NCBI GenBank assembly: GCA_021809305.1
Contig: JAKBAF010000058.1
Location: 1-7,482 of the forward strand
Source: a bacterium
GTDB taxonomy: Bacteria; Chlamydiota; Chlamydiia; Chlamydiales; JAFEGQ01
Length of the DNA stretch: 7,482 bases
Direction: 5' to 3'
Under the pieces are notes generated by a model, which saw only the letters and a list, made by a program, of their open reading frames with translations, searched no databases and was not told the origin of the DNA. Positions 1 to 5,648 of the stretch are shown here, piece by piece (positions within the stretch are counted from its first letter, which is position 1; each line of letters opens with the position of its first letter). The position numbers were made by a program, and so were the translations under genes.

Positions 1-348
1 CCGAACCACCTTCTTGGCATCGGCGATCTCACCTCTCTTGCTGCCTGCATCCCTCTTGGAATCGACACCTTCGACTCCTCCTATCCCACACGCGCTGCGA
101 GGCACGGCTTGCTCTTCACAAAAGCTGGCCCCCTGCTACTCGATCGCAGAGTCTACTTCAACGACTTCCTCCCCATTGAGCCGGGTTGCCCCTGCCCCAC
201 CTGTCAAACCTCAAGCCGTGCCTACATCCACCACCTCTTCAAGGCTAAGGAGCTCACCGCCCTCTCCCTTGCCACCACACACAACCTACACTTCATGGTC
301 TCCCTCATGCGTGACTACCGGGAGAAGATATTAAATAATGCACTTTAA
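1..348 (+). CDS. tgt: Queuine/preQ1 tRNA-guanine transglycosylase, C-terminal part (5' end outside window)
   Basis: Only the last 115 codons are present, in frame from base 1. TGT exchanges the wobble guanine-34 of GUN-anticodon tRNAs for preQ1 in the cytoplasm, as part of queuosine synthesis. The fragment holds the nucleophile segment (D25 of the fragment, in GIDTFDSSYPTR) and the zinc site: C63, C65 and C68 in CPCPTC, then H94 in TTHNLHF. The spacing from nucleophile to first cysteine (38) and cysteine to histidine (26 from the last) matches E. coli TGT as I remember it, so the catalytic end looks intact. FDSSYPT followed by AARHG is, from memory, the chlamydial version of this motif and is the best taxonomic clue here. 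The last codons (KILNNAL) are AT-rich and overlap a candidate promoter for rarA, which starts 20 bp downstream. Confidence 0.96.
   Translation, partial: PNHLLGIGDLTSLAACIPLGIDTFDSSYPTRAARHGLLFTKAGPLLLDRRVYFNDFLPIEPGCPCPTCQTSSRAYIHHLFKAKELTALSLATTHNLHFMVSLMRDYREKILNNAL
311..339 (+). promoter_or_regulatory. Candidate sigma70-type promoter for rarA inside the tgt 3' end
   Basis: GTGACT (311-316, 4/6 match to TTGACA) and AATAAT (334-339, 5/6 match to TATAAT) are separated by 17 bp. Transcription would begin near 346, giving a leader of about 22 nt that contains the rarA ribosome binding site (AAGAGAGG, 357-364). Seen by eye only. Reading through from tgt is equally possible given the 20-bp gap. 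Confidence 0.4.
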
Positions 349-368
349 TTGAAACGAAGAGAGGCCCC

Positions 369-1664
369 ATGCGACCACTGGCAGATCAATTGCGACCGGT
401 TAGCTTTGAGGAGGTCTATGGTCAGGACCACTTGGTCGGGAAGGAGGGCTTTCTCACCCGTCTTGTCCAGGGAGGGCGCCCCCTCTCGCTCATTTTCTGG
501 GGCCCCCCTGGCTGTGGAAAAACAACACTTGCAAGGCTCTATGCCAAAGCCTTTTCACACCACTTTGTGGCATTAAGCGCCGTCTTTTCTGGAATTGGAG
601 ATCTGCGAAAAATCATTCAACAGATCGAGGAGGAGCCCCTACTTCGTCGGGGAACGCTTCTCTTTGTGGATGAAATCCATCGCTTTAATAAGGCGCAGCA
701 AGACGCCTTCCTCCCCTATGTTGAGCGTGGCAGTATCGTCCTTGTGGGCGCGACAACAGAGAACCCCTCCTTTGCGCTGAATAATGCGCTGCTCTCTCGG
801 GTACGGGTTGTGAGCGTAAATGCGCTCGGGGAGGAGGCCTTAGAGCAGATCCTGTGTCGGTATGAAGAGAGGGAGAGACCCCTCAAGCTAGAGCCGGAGG
901 CAAGACGCTTCTTGGTGGGTGCAAGTGCGGGGGATGGGCGGTATCTTCTCAACCTTGTGGAAGGGATCGTGCAGTCCACCAAAGAGGGTCTCCTCACAAT
1001 TGATGAGGTAAAGGAACTCCTTCAAACCCGCGCTGCCCTCTACGATCGCTCAGGTGAGGGCCACTATAACCTCATATCAGCTTTGCACAAGTCGGTGCGA
1101 GGCTCAGACCCTGATGCCGCCCTCTACTGGTTTGCTCGAATACTAGAGGGCGGCGAGCCCCCTCTCTATCTAGCACGACGGCTCATCCGAATGGCGGTGG
1201 AGGACATAGGTCTTGCCGACCCAGAGGCGCTGAAATTGGCCATCAGCGCGAAAGAGGCGTATCAAATGCTAGGATCACCTGAAGGGGAGCTGGCACTAGC
1301 GCAGCTTGTGATCTACTTAGCCCTCGCCCCCAAGAGCAATGCGACCTACCGTGCCTATGGCGCCGCAAGAGAGCAGGCAGCCGCAACAGGCTCCTTAAGT
1401 CCCCCAGACACTATCCTCAATGCTCCTACAAAACTGATGAAAGAGATCGGACGTGGCAAGGGATACGCCTACGACCATGACAGTCCACTCGGATTTAGCG
1501 GTCAGAACTACTTTCCAAAGGGGATGGAGCGCCTCGAGCTCTACCATCCGGTCTTGCGGGGTTTTGAGCGCAAGATGCACGAGCGCCTTGCCTATTTTAC
1601 AGACCTTCGCAAGAAGCTCACATCAGATGGATCCGAGGAGATCTGGCCTAACGAAGGGAGTTAA
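369..1664 (+). CDS. rarA: Replication-associated recombination protein A (RarA/MgsA), AAA+ ATPase
   Basis: This 431-residue protein has the full architecture and about the usual length of RarA/MgsA, the bacterial relative of Mgs1/WRNIP1, a cytoplasmic AAA+ ATPase acting at stalled replication forks. Visible motifs are Walker A GPPGCGKTT (45-53), Walker B LLFVDEIHRF (97-106, D101/E102), sensor 1 in GATTENPSF (127-135) and an arginine-finger candidate R144 in LLSRVRV. The tetramerisation and C-terminal region has the family run from HYNLISALHKSVRGSDPDAA (232-251) through ARRLIRMAVEDIGLADPEAL (269-288). Near the end, HDSPLGFSGQNYFP (370-383) matches the family's closing motif. The ATG at 369 follows AAGAGAGG by 4 bp, and homology begins at once with PLADQLRP, so this start is secure. 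Its last 17 bases overlap the 3' end of the convergent thioredoxin-like gene. Confidence 0.97.
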   Translation: MRPLADQLRPVSFEEVYGQDHLVGKEGFLTRLVQGGRPLSLIFWGPPGCGKTTLARLYAKAFSHHFVALSAVFSGIGDLRKIIQQIEEEPLLRRGTLLFVDEIHRFNKAQQDAFLPYVERGSIVLVGATTENPSFALNNALLSRVRVVSVNALGEEALEQILCRYEERERPLKLEPEARRFLVGASAGDGRYLLNLVEGIVQSTKEGLLTIDEVKELLQTRAALYDRSGEGHYNLISALHKSVRGSDPDAALYWFARILEGGEPPLYLARRLIRMAVEDIGLADPEALKLAISAKEAYQMLGSPEGELALAQLVIYLALAPKSNATYRAYGAAREQAAATGSLSPPDTILNAPTKLMKEIGRGKGYAYDHDSPLGFSGQNYFPKGMERLELYHPVLRGFERKMHERLAYFTDLRKKLTSDGSEEIWPNEGS

Positions 1665-2694
1665 TAAAGCTCTGAATATCATCGTGATAGAGATCAGGGG
1701 CTGAGTGAAGACCTGCTTGCGCGTAGTGTTCAGCTGTGGCATAGCACCCCTCTCCATATAGATATTGAGCCAGGGTCATCTCAACCTTCCATCGAGATTC
1801 ATCCTCTTCACCAAAAGCGTCGAGGTAGCTGACAAGCGGCTCAATTGTCTTATTTGGGGCGTCCTCCTCCTTTAGCGCCTCTTGAAAATCCCAGACGGCA
1901 ACAAAGAGGTGCTGCCCATCTCGATTATTCCCATCACGCCTGAGAAGCTCCGCTCGTACGGCGTGTGCCTCATCGCTCTCTCTTTGCCCCTCGCTCATAA
2001 GCTGTTTGAAGCGCTCAGCTAAAAAAAAGGTAGAGGACGGGTCTTTAAGACCCGCCTCCATGACACAAGCTGCAAGATCGGAACGCTCGAGCTCAAGCGC
2101 CAGCTGGTAGAGGGGAGGCAGCTCATCAAAGGCGAGAACCTCCTGCGTAAGACTCTCCTCTATATGATCAAAGAGCTGAGCCCGCGCTTTCATGCCCTCT
2201 AGCTGCTCGATGTAGTGAGAGATGCTCTCCCCACTATAGCCCACCTGTGAACCGAGTTTGGCTCCCTTCGTATCGAGTATGATAATGGTAGGATATCCCT
2301 TCACATCATACTGTTGTTGGAGCTGCTTATTTGCAGCCAACTGGGCAGCCGGTGGTGGATTTCGCATAGGAAAGTCCAAAATGACAAAGATGTAGTTCTC
2401 TCCCATCTTTTGTGCAAATTCAGGTTTATCGAGAACCTCCTTTTTCAAGACCTTGCATGCCCCGCACCAGTCCGACCCTGTAAAAAGGACGAGCATGGGC
2501 CGGGATATCCGCTTAGCCTCGGCTTGCGCAAGCGCAAAGTTGGTGTTCCAATAGATTTTTTCCGGGGTGCTCGCTTGCGCCTCCTTCTGGTCTGCCTGCG
2601 GGCCCCCTTGGGGATCTGCCATCAATGGATAGGCTACTGCCAAAAAACAGAGCACTAACAGCTTGGCTATGAGCGTATTACAATGCGTTTTCAT
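1648..2694 (-). CDS. Exported thioredoxin-fold protein with long C-terminal extension
   Basis: The 348-residue product starts with a Sec-type signal peptide: a basic start, hydrophobic core about 8-22, and likely cleavage after PLMA near residue 26. It should therefore act in the periplasm. No cysteine follows at a good lipobox, so it is probably not a lipoprotein. The thioredoxin domain (about 47-168) has FTGSDWCGACKVLKKEV with redox cysteines C77 and C80, and cis-proline P135 in VKGYPTIIIL. It resembles the DUF255/thioredoxin_7-like proteins annotated in Chlamydia as thioredoxin disulfide isomerase (CT780, from memory). Residues about 170-348 form an acidic, helix-rich tail with tetratricopeptide-like character at the end (YLYGEGCYATAEHYAQAGL, 311-329), not assigned to a family. 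The start is supported by GAGGAG six bases upstream (2701-2706). The substrate is unknown: disulfide reduction or isomerisation of envelope proteins is the natural guess. Confidence 0.9.
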   Translation of the reverse strand: MKTHCNTLIAKLLVLCFLAVAYPLMADPQGGPQADQKEAQASTPEKIYWNTNFALAQAEAKRISRPMLVLFTGSDWCGACKVLKKEVLDKPEFAQKMGENYIFVILDFPMRNPPPAAQLAANKQLQQQYDVKGYPTIIILDTKGAKLGSQVGYSGESISHYIEQLEGMKARAQLFDHIEESLTQEVLAFDELPPLYQLALELERSDLAACVMEAGLKDPSSTFFLAERFKQLMSEGQRESDEAHAVRAELLRRDGNNRDGQHLFVAVWDFQEALKEEDAPNKTIEPLVSYLDAFGEEDESRWKVEMTLAQYLYGEGCYATAEHYAQAGLHSAPDLYHDDIQSFINSLR

Positions 2695-2715
2695 CGGTCA
2701 CTCCTCAAATTACCC

Positions 2716-2744
2716 TTGATTGATGGGCTCGCTTATCTTAACAT
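2716..2744 (+). promoter_or_regulatory. Candidate promoter for the DTW gene
   Basis: TTGATT (2716-2721, 4/6) and TAACAT (2739-2744, 4/6) are 17 bp apart in the 83-bp divergent intergenic region. The predicted leader to the ATG at 2778 is about 27 nt. Its -10 overlaps the -10 proposed for the opposite strand. Confidence 0.4.
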
Positions 2745-2762
2745 TTCCCTCACACTTGTAAC
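2735..2762 (-). promoter_or_regulatory. Candidate promoter for the thioredoxin-like gene
   Basis: Read on the minus strand, GTTACA (2757-2762, 4/6) and TAAGAT (2735-2740, 4/6) are 16 bp apart. Transcription would start near 2728, giving a leader of about 34 nt that includes the GAGGAG ribosome binding site at 2701-2706. Confidence 0.4.
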
Positions 2763-2777
2763 AGAGCGAAGCACCAA

Positions 2778-3356
2778 ATGCAAAGCTTACCGTTTAATGC
2801 AGCCAACTCTCATGAAAGTGAGGATGGAGCAGAGAGAGCTACGCCACCTCCATATCCCCCAACCCTCATCTGGCGGCATAATAGAGAAAACTTAAAAAAA
2901 TGCACCCTTCGCGCGGTCGAATCTCGAAAAGATCTGCATTTTTTTTCCTATCCTCGCCAGACGCTCCCCGATCTTACTAACTATCTGTTACTTACCTTGG
3001 ATGGCTCTCCTTTAACCCCTGCAGATAGTGGGTGTGGCCTCTTGCTGATTGACGGGACGTGGCGCTACGCGGAGAAGATGCTGAGGGCACTAAAAGCTGG
3101 CCCCAATTCAATCCCTCCCGATCGCTGCCGGTCAGTTAAGGGGTATCTTACCGCTTATCCCCGCTACCAGGTGGATTGCCAAGAGCCGTCAGCAGGCCTT
3201 GCTTCGATTGAGGCGCTCTTTCTTGCTTACCATGCACTGGGGCGGGAAGCCGAAACGCTACTTAAGGGCTACTACTGGGCTACCGAGTTTTTGGAGCGCA
3301 ATGGGTTGGACGAAAAGATAGACAGAAAATCGGAAATCTATTATAATTCTTTCTAA
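2778..3356 (+). CDS. DTW/Tsr3-like aminocarboxypropyltransferase, putative
   Basis: This 192-residue protein carries the DTW-type motif LLLIDGTWRYAEKML (88-102; D92, T94, W95). Before it lie WRHNRENLKKCTL (32-44) and a LTPAD segment (79-83) resembling the SPAD of Tsr3 proteins. After it come GYLTAYPRY (122-130) and LASIEAL (141-147), comparable to the S-x-E-A element shared by DTW/Tsr3 proteins. Family members use S-adenosylmethionine as donor of a 3-amino-3-carboxypropyl group: Tsr3 modifies small-subunit rRNA and TapT (YfiP) modifies U47 of tRNA. Which RNA is used here cannot be read from the sequence. The cysteine zinc cluster at the start of TapT is absent, so the layout looks closer to Tsr3. 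The first 25 residues are low in recognisable homology. No good ribosome binding site precedes the ATG at 2778, yet no other in-frame methionine comes before the conserved part. The last codons are AT-rich and contain a promoter for the next gene. Confidence 0.78.
   Translation: MQSLPFNAANSHESEDGAERATPPPYPPTLIWRHNRENLKKCTLRAVESRKDLHFFSYPRQTLPDLTNYLLLTLDGSPLTPADSGCGLLLIDGTWRYAEKMLRALKAGPNSIPPDRCRSVKGYLTAYPRYQVDCQEPSAGLASIEALFLAYHALGREAETLLKGYYWATEFLERNGLDEKIDRKSEIYYNSF
3319..3347 (+). promoter_or_regulatory. Strong candidate promoter for the AGCS symporter gene, inside the DTW gene
   Basis: TAGACA (3319-3324, 5/6) and a perfect TATAAT (3342-3347) are separated by exactly 17 bp. This is the best sigma70-like (chlamydial sigma66) match I found in the window. 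Transcription would begin near 3354, at the stop codon of the DTW gene. That leaves only about 14 nt before the ATG at 3368, with no Shine-Dalgarno sequence. Confidence 0.6.
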
Positions 3357-3367
3357 AAAAGTAATTC

Positions 3368-4681
3368 ATGCTAGACCTTATCTTTTCAATTCTCGACCTC
3401 TTTACCAACTTCGTCTGGTCCTACCTGGCGATAATTGCCATTGTCATCGTGGGCGTCTACTTTACTGTTAAATCGCGCGCCTTCCAGATCAGAAAATTCC
3501 CCGCGATTGTAAGTACATTTTTCAGCTTTTTAAAGAGGCGAGATTATAATGCTGTTGGCGTCCACCCTCTAAAAGCCTTCTTTGCCTCTCTTGGGGGCGC
3601 GATTGGAATGGGTAATGTCATTGTCATTTGCGCAGCCATCCAACTAGGAGGGCCAGGAGCTGCTCTTTGGCTCTGGGTCACCGGCCTCTTGGGCATGCTC
3701 CTCCAATATGCAGAGGTCTATATTGGCATCAAATATCGCGTGAAGAATAAGAGTGGAAGCTACGATGGCGGACCTATGTACTTCTTACGCAAGGCCTTTC
3801 GCTTCCGGTGGATCGCAATTGTAGCCTCTGTCCTGCTCTGCGTCTACGGAGCTGAGGTTCTCGTCTTCTCTGAGCTGACACGCACCTTCGTTGTCAATTG
3901 GCATCTCAATCGCTATGTTGTAGTAGCTATCCTTCTTACTCTGATTCTAGCGGCAGGGTTAGGCGGAGTTCGCCGTGTTGGGGAGCTCTCATCTGCGATG
4001 ATCCCCGTCTTTGTGGCGATCTTTCTTGGGATGTCACTCTGGATTATCTTCGCTAATATCCAAGCGATTCCAGGGGTCTTTGCCCTCATCTTTAAGTCGG
4101 CTTTTACGGGTCATGCCCCTCTTGGGGGTTTTGCAGGGGCTACGTGGCTAATGGCAATGGGCAATGGAGCGGCAAGGGGCTGCTACTCCGGGGACATCGG
4201 CATTGGCTACTCCTCTGTCATCCACGCAGAGACAAGCACACAACGCCCAGGAAGACAAGCTTCACTTGCTATATTTGGAATATTTCTTGATACTTTTGTG
4301 ATATGTACATTAAGCGTGCTTGTTATTTTAGTTACTGGAGTGTGGAGCGAACCTATAGAGATGGGATCAATGGTTCAAGCTGCTCTATCCCACCACTTCC
4401 CCCACATGCAATTCTTTATGCCCATACTCTTCTTCCTCTTAGGCTTTACTACCCTCACCGCCTACTTCTGCTTCGGATTAAAGGCAGCTAAATACCTATC
4501 ACCCCGCTTTGGAGCTCCAATCTATGCTATCTATTCAAGCGTAACAATGGCAGCGTTTGCCTTTATTGACTCAACTTATGCGCTTATCGTCATGACCCTT
4601 TCGGGAGGACTCTTACTTCTTATCAACGTCTCGGCCATGTTCAAGTTGCGCCATGAGATCCGCTTTGAACTTGAGGAGTAG
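3368..4681 (+). CDS. Sodium/amino-acid symporter, AGCS (alanine/glycine:cation) family
   Basis: The 437-residue inner-membrane protein has about eleven hydrophobic segments spread over its whole length, and a short charged tail. Family marks are SLGGAIGMGNVIVICAAIQL (74-93) running straight into GGPGAALWLWVTGLLG (94-109), the AGCS signature with L in place of the usual F and M of FWMW. Next comes KNKSGSYDGGPMYFLRKAF (127-145), where the family has its conserved GGPxYY-type loop. A later loop, GAARGCYSGDIGIGYSSVIH (267-286), lies where most members have RGLFSNEAGxGSAP. The protein should import alanine, glycine or a related amino acid with Na+; Chlamydia annotations call such proteins DagA. 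The substrate is not deducible, given the altered motifs. The gene lies 11 bp after the DTW gene but probably has its own promoter at 3319-3347. The start lacks a clear ribosome binding site. Confidence 0.93.
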   Translation: MLDLIFSILDLFTNFVWSYLAIIAIVIVGVYFTVKSRAFQIRKFPAIVSTFFSFLKRRDYNAVGVHPLKAFFASLGGAIGMGNVIVICAAIQLGGPGAALWLWVTGLLGMLLQYAEVYIGIKYRVKNKSGSYDGGPMYFLRKAFRFRWIAIVASVLLCVYGAEVLVFSELTRTFVVNWHLNRYVVVAILLTLILAAGLGGVRRVGELSSAMIPVFVAIFLGMSLWIIFANIQAIPGVFALIFKSAFTGHAPLGGFAGATWLMAMGNGAARGCYSGDIGIGYSSVIHAETSTQRPGRQASLAIFGIFLDTFVICTLSVLVILVTGVWSEPIEMGSMVQAALSHHFPHMQFFMPILFFLLGFTTLTAYFCFGLKAAKYLSPRFGAPIYAIYSSVTMAAFAFIDSTYALIVMTLSGGLLLLINVSAMFKLRHEIRFELEE

Positions 4682-4751
4682 CCTCTCTCGGTGTTAGGAT
4701 GACACCAATTCCAGATCAAGATGTGACTTGGGAGATGAGGGGTGCTCGCCT
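4682..4751. other. 70-bp gap with a small inverted repeat, no terminator
   Basis: The gap between the symporter and the next gene holds a 6-bp stem (GGTGTT/GACACC, one G-T pair, 5-nt loop) at 4690-4706 with no following T run, so it is not an intrinsic terminator. A weak promoter-like pair, TTGAGG (4671-4676) and TAGGAT (4695-4700) with an 18-bp spacer, overlaps the stem. A 19-codon ORF from ATG 4699 ends across the start of the next gene. Confidence 0.4.
4737..4742 (+). promoter_or_regulatory. Ribosome binding site that fixes the next start at ATG 4752
   Basis: GAGGGG lies 9 bp before ATG 4752. The in-frame TTG at 4728, which would add eight residues, has no purine-rich sequence in front of it. 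Confidence 0.6.
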
Positions 4752-5648
4752 ATGTTAAACGAATCACAGTCCATGAGCAGCAGCGCCTCGGAACTTCCCG
4801 AGCTAGAAACCTCGTTAGAAGCGGCCCCTGAGCTACAATCCCCCCCACTTACTACCCCCTCGTCCAATTTGAGTGGCTGCTCTTTTCTCCAAAGGGAGCT
4901 TGGGGGGCAGCCCGAACGACTAACCATCTACTGTCAAAATGATAGCCTCCTCTTTCAATTCATCCTTGCTGAATTCCTCACTGCCCTCCCTGAGGTGCAG
5001 GGCATCGAGGAGATCTACTCGGCCCTAGAGGCTCACCTGAGTCAGTCCCCTTCAGCCGGCCGCGTTGAACAGGAACTTTCACACCTCACCAATGCGGTGG
5101 CCCACCTAACAGGGGGCGTCTTTGAAGAGGAGCAGCCCTTTCCTTGGGTCTCAAACAAAGGCTCTCTTGGCAAACTTAAGTACTTCTGCCAGCTCTATCA
5201 AGACCTTGATGAGACCTCCTCGACCATAAGGGCCGACCTAAGGGGGAGCGTCAGCAGGGCCTTCCACGCCGTTCTCCAATCGCGTGAGCTCCTTCTCCAA
5301 ATTCGCTCCCCAGTTGATGCAAACAGGCGTAAGGTCGACATTTGCAATCTCAACCGCCTCCTAAATCGGATCAATAATTGTATGGGCCAAGCCTCGGCCT
5401 TGATTATCCCCCTCTCAGTTCCCTACAAACGAGATGAGAACGTCCTCTATTTTATCTTGCGCCACCATTGCGAGTTCAACCATCTCTTCCACCCCCACTT
5501 TGTTCAAGGTCTCTTCGAAGGTATTTTCGAATCAGGGGTGGTGGAGGCTGAGTCCTTCCTGAAGGAGGCCTACACCAAGCGCGGTTTCCATGCCATTCTC
5601 CCCGCAATTGGCCACTTGATCTCAAACCTATCTACCCCTACCTCATGA
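4752..5648 (+). CDS. Uncharacterised protein upstream of priA, first of a coupled trio
   Basis: I do not recognise this 298-residue protein. The first 45 or so residues are rich in Ser, Pro and Glu (for example SMSSSASELPELETSLEAA) and look disordered. The rest reads as a compact, mostly helical domain with alternating hydrophobic and charged stretches, such as LLFQFILAEFLTALPEVQGI, then a run ending NLNRLLNRINNCMGQASALI. Near the end is a His-rich stretch, FILRHHCEFNHLFHPHFVQG. There is no signal peptide, transmembrane helix or nucleotide-binding motif, so it is probably cytosolic. ATG 4752 is preferred over TTG 4728 because only the former has a ribosome binding site. Its stop overlaps the next start (ATGA, 5645-5648), which ties its expression to the following gene and to priA. 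It may be specific to Chlamydiota. A link to replication is only guilt by association. Confidence 0.85.
   Translation: MLNESQSMSSSASELPELETSLEAAPELQSPPLTTPSSNLSGCSFLQRELGGQPERLTIYCQNDSLLFQFILAEFLTALPEVQGIEEIYSALEAHLSQSPSAGRVEQELSHLTNAVAHLTGGVFEEEQPFPWVSNKGSLGKLKYFCQLYQDLDETSSTIRADLRGSVSRAFHAVLQSRELLLQIRSPVDANRRKVDICNLNRLLNRINNCMGQASALIIPLSVPYKRDENVLYFILRHHCEFNHLFHPHFVQGLFEGIFESGVVEAESFLKEAYTKRGFHAILPAIGHLISNLSTPTS

Noticed and set aside
14..334. 106-codon open frame in a second frame over tgt
   Set aside because: It is Ser/Pro/Thr-rich and overlaps the TGT frame, whose zinc ligands and nucleophile are in exact register.
2314..2658. 114-codon plus-strand open frame opposite the thioredoxin gene
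   Set aside because: The minus strand here encodes the CGAC thioredoxin domain and signal peptide. The plus frame has no motif and ends inside that gene.
2643..2666. Lipoprotein signal at Cys16 of the thioredoxin-like protein
   Set aside because: The residue before the cysteine is Leu, not Gly/Ala/Ser, and it sits in the hydrophobic core. A standard cleavage after PLMA fits better.
4690..4706. Intrinsic terminator after the symporter gene
   Set aside because: The stem is only 6 bp with one G-T pair and no T run follows, so it does not qualify.
4728..4751. TTG 4728 as the start of the gene before the priA pair
   Set aside because: It has no ribosome binding site. ATG 4752 has GAGGGG 9 bp upstream.
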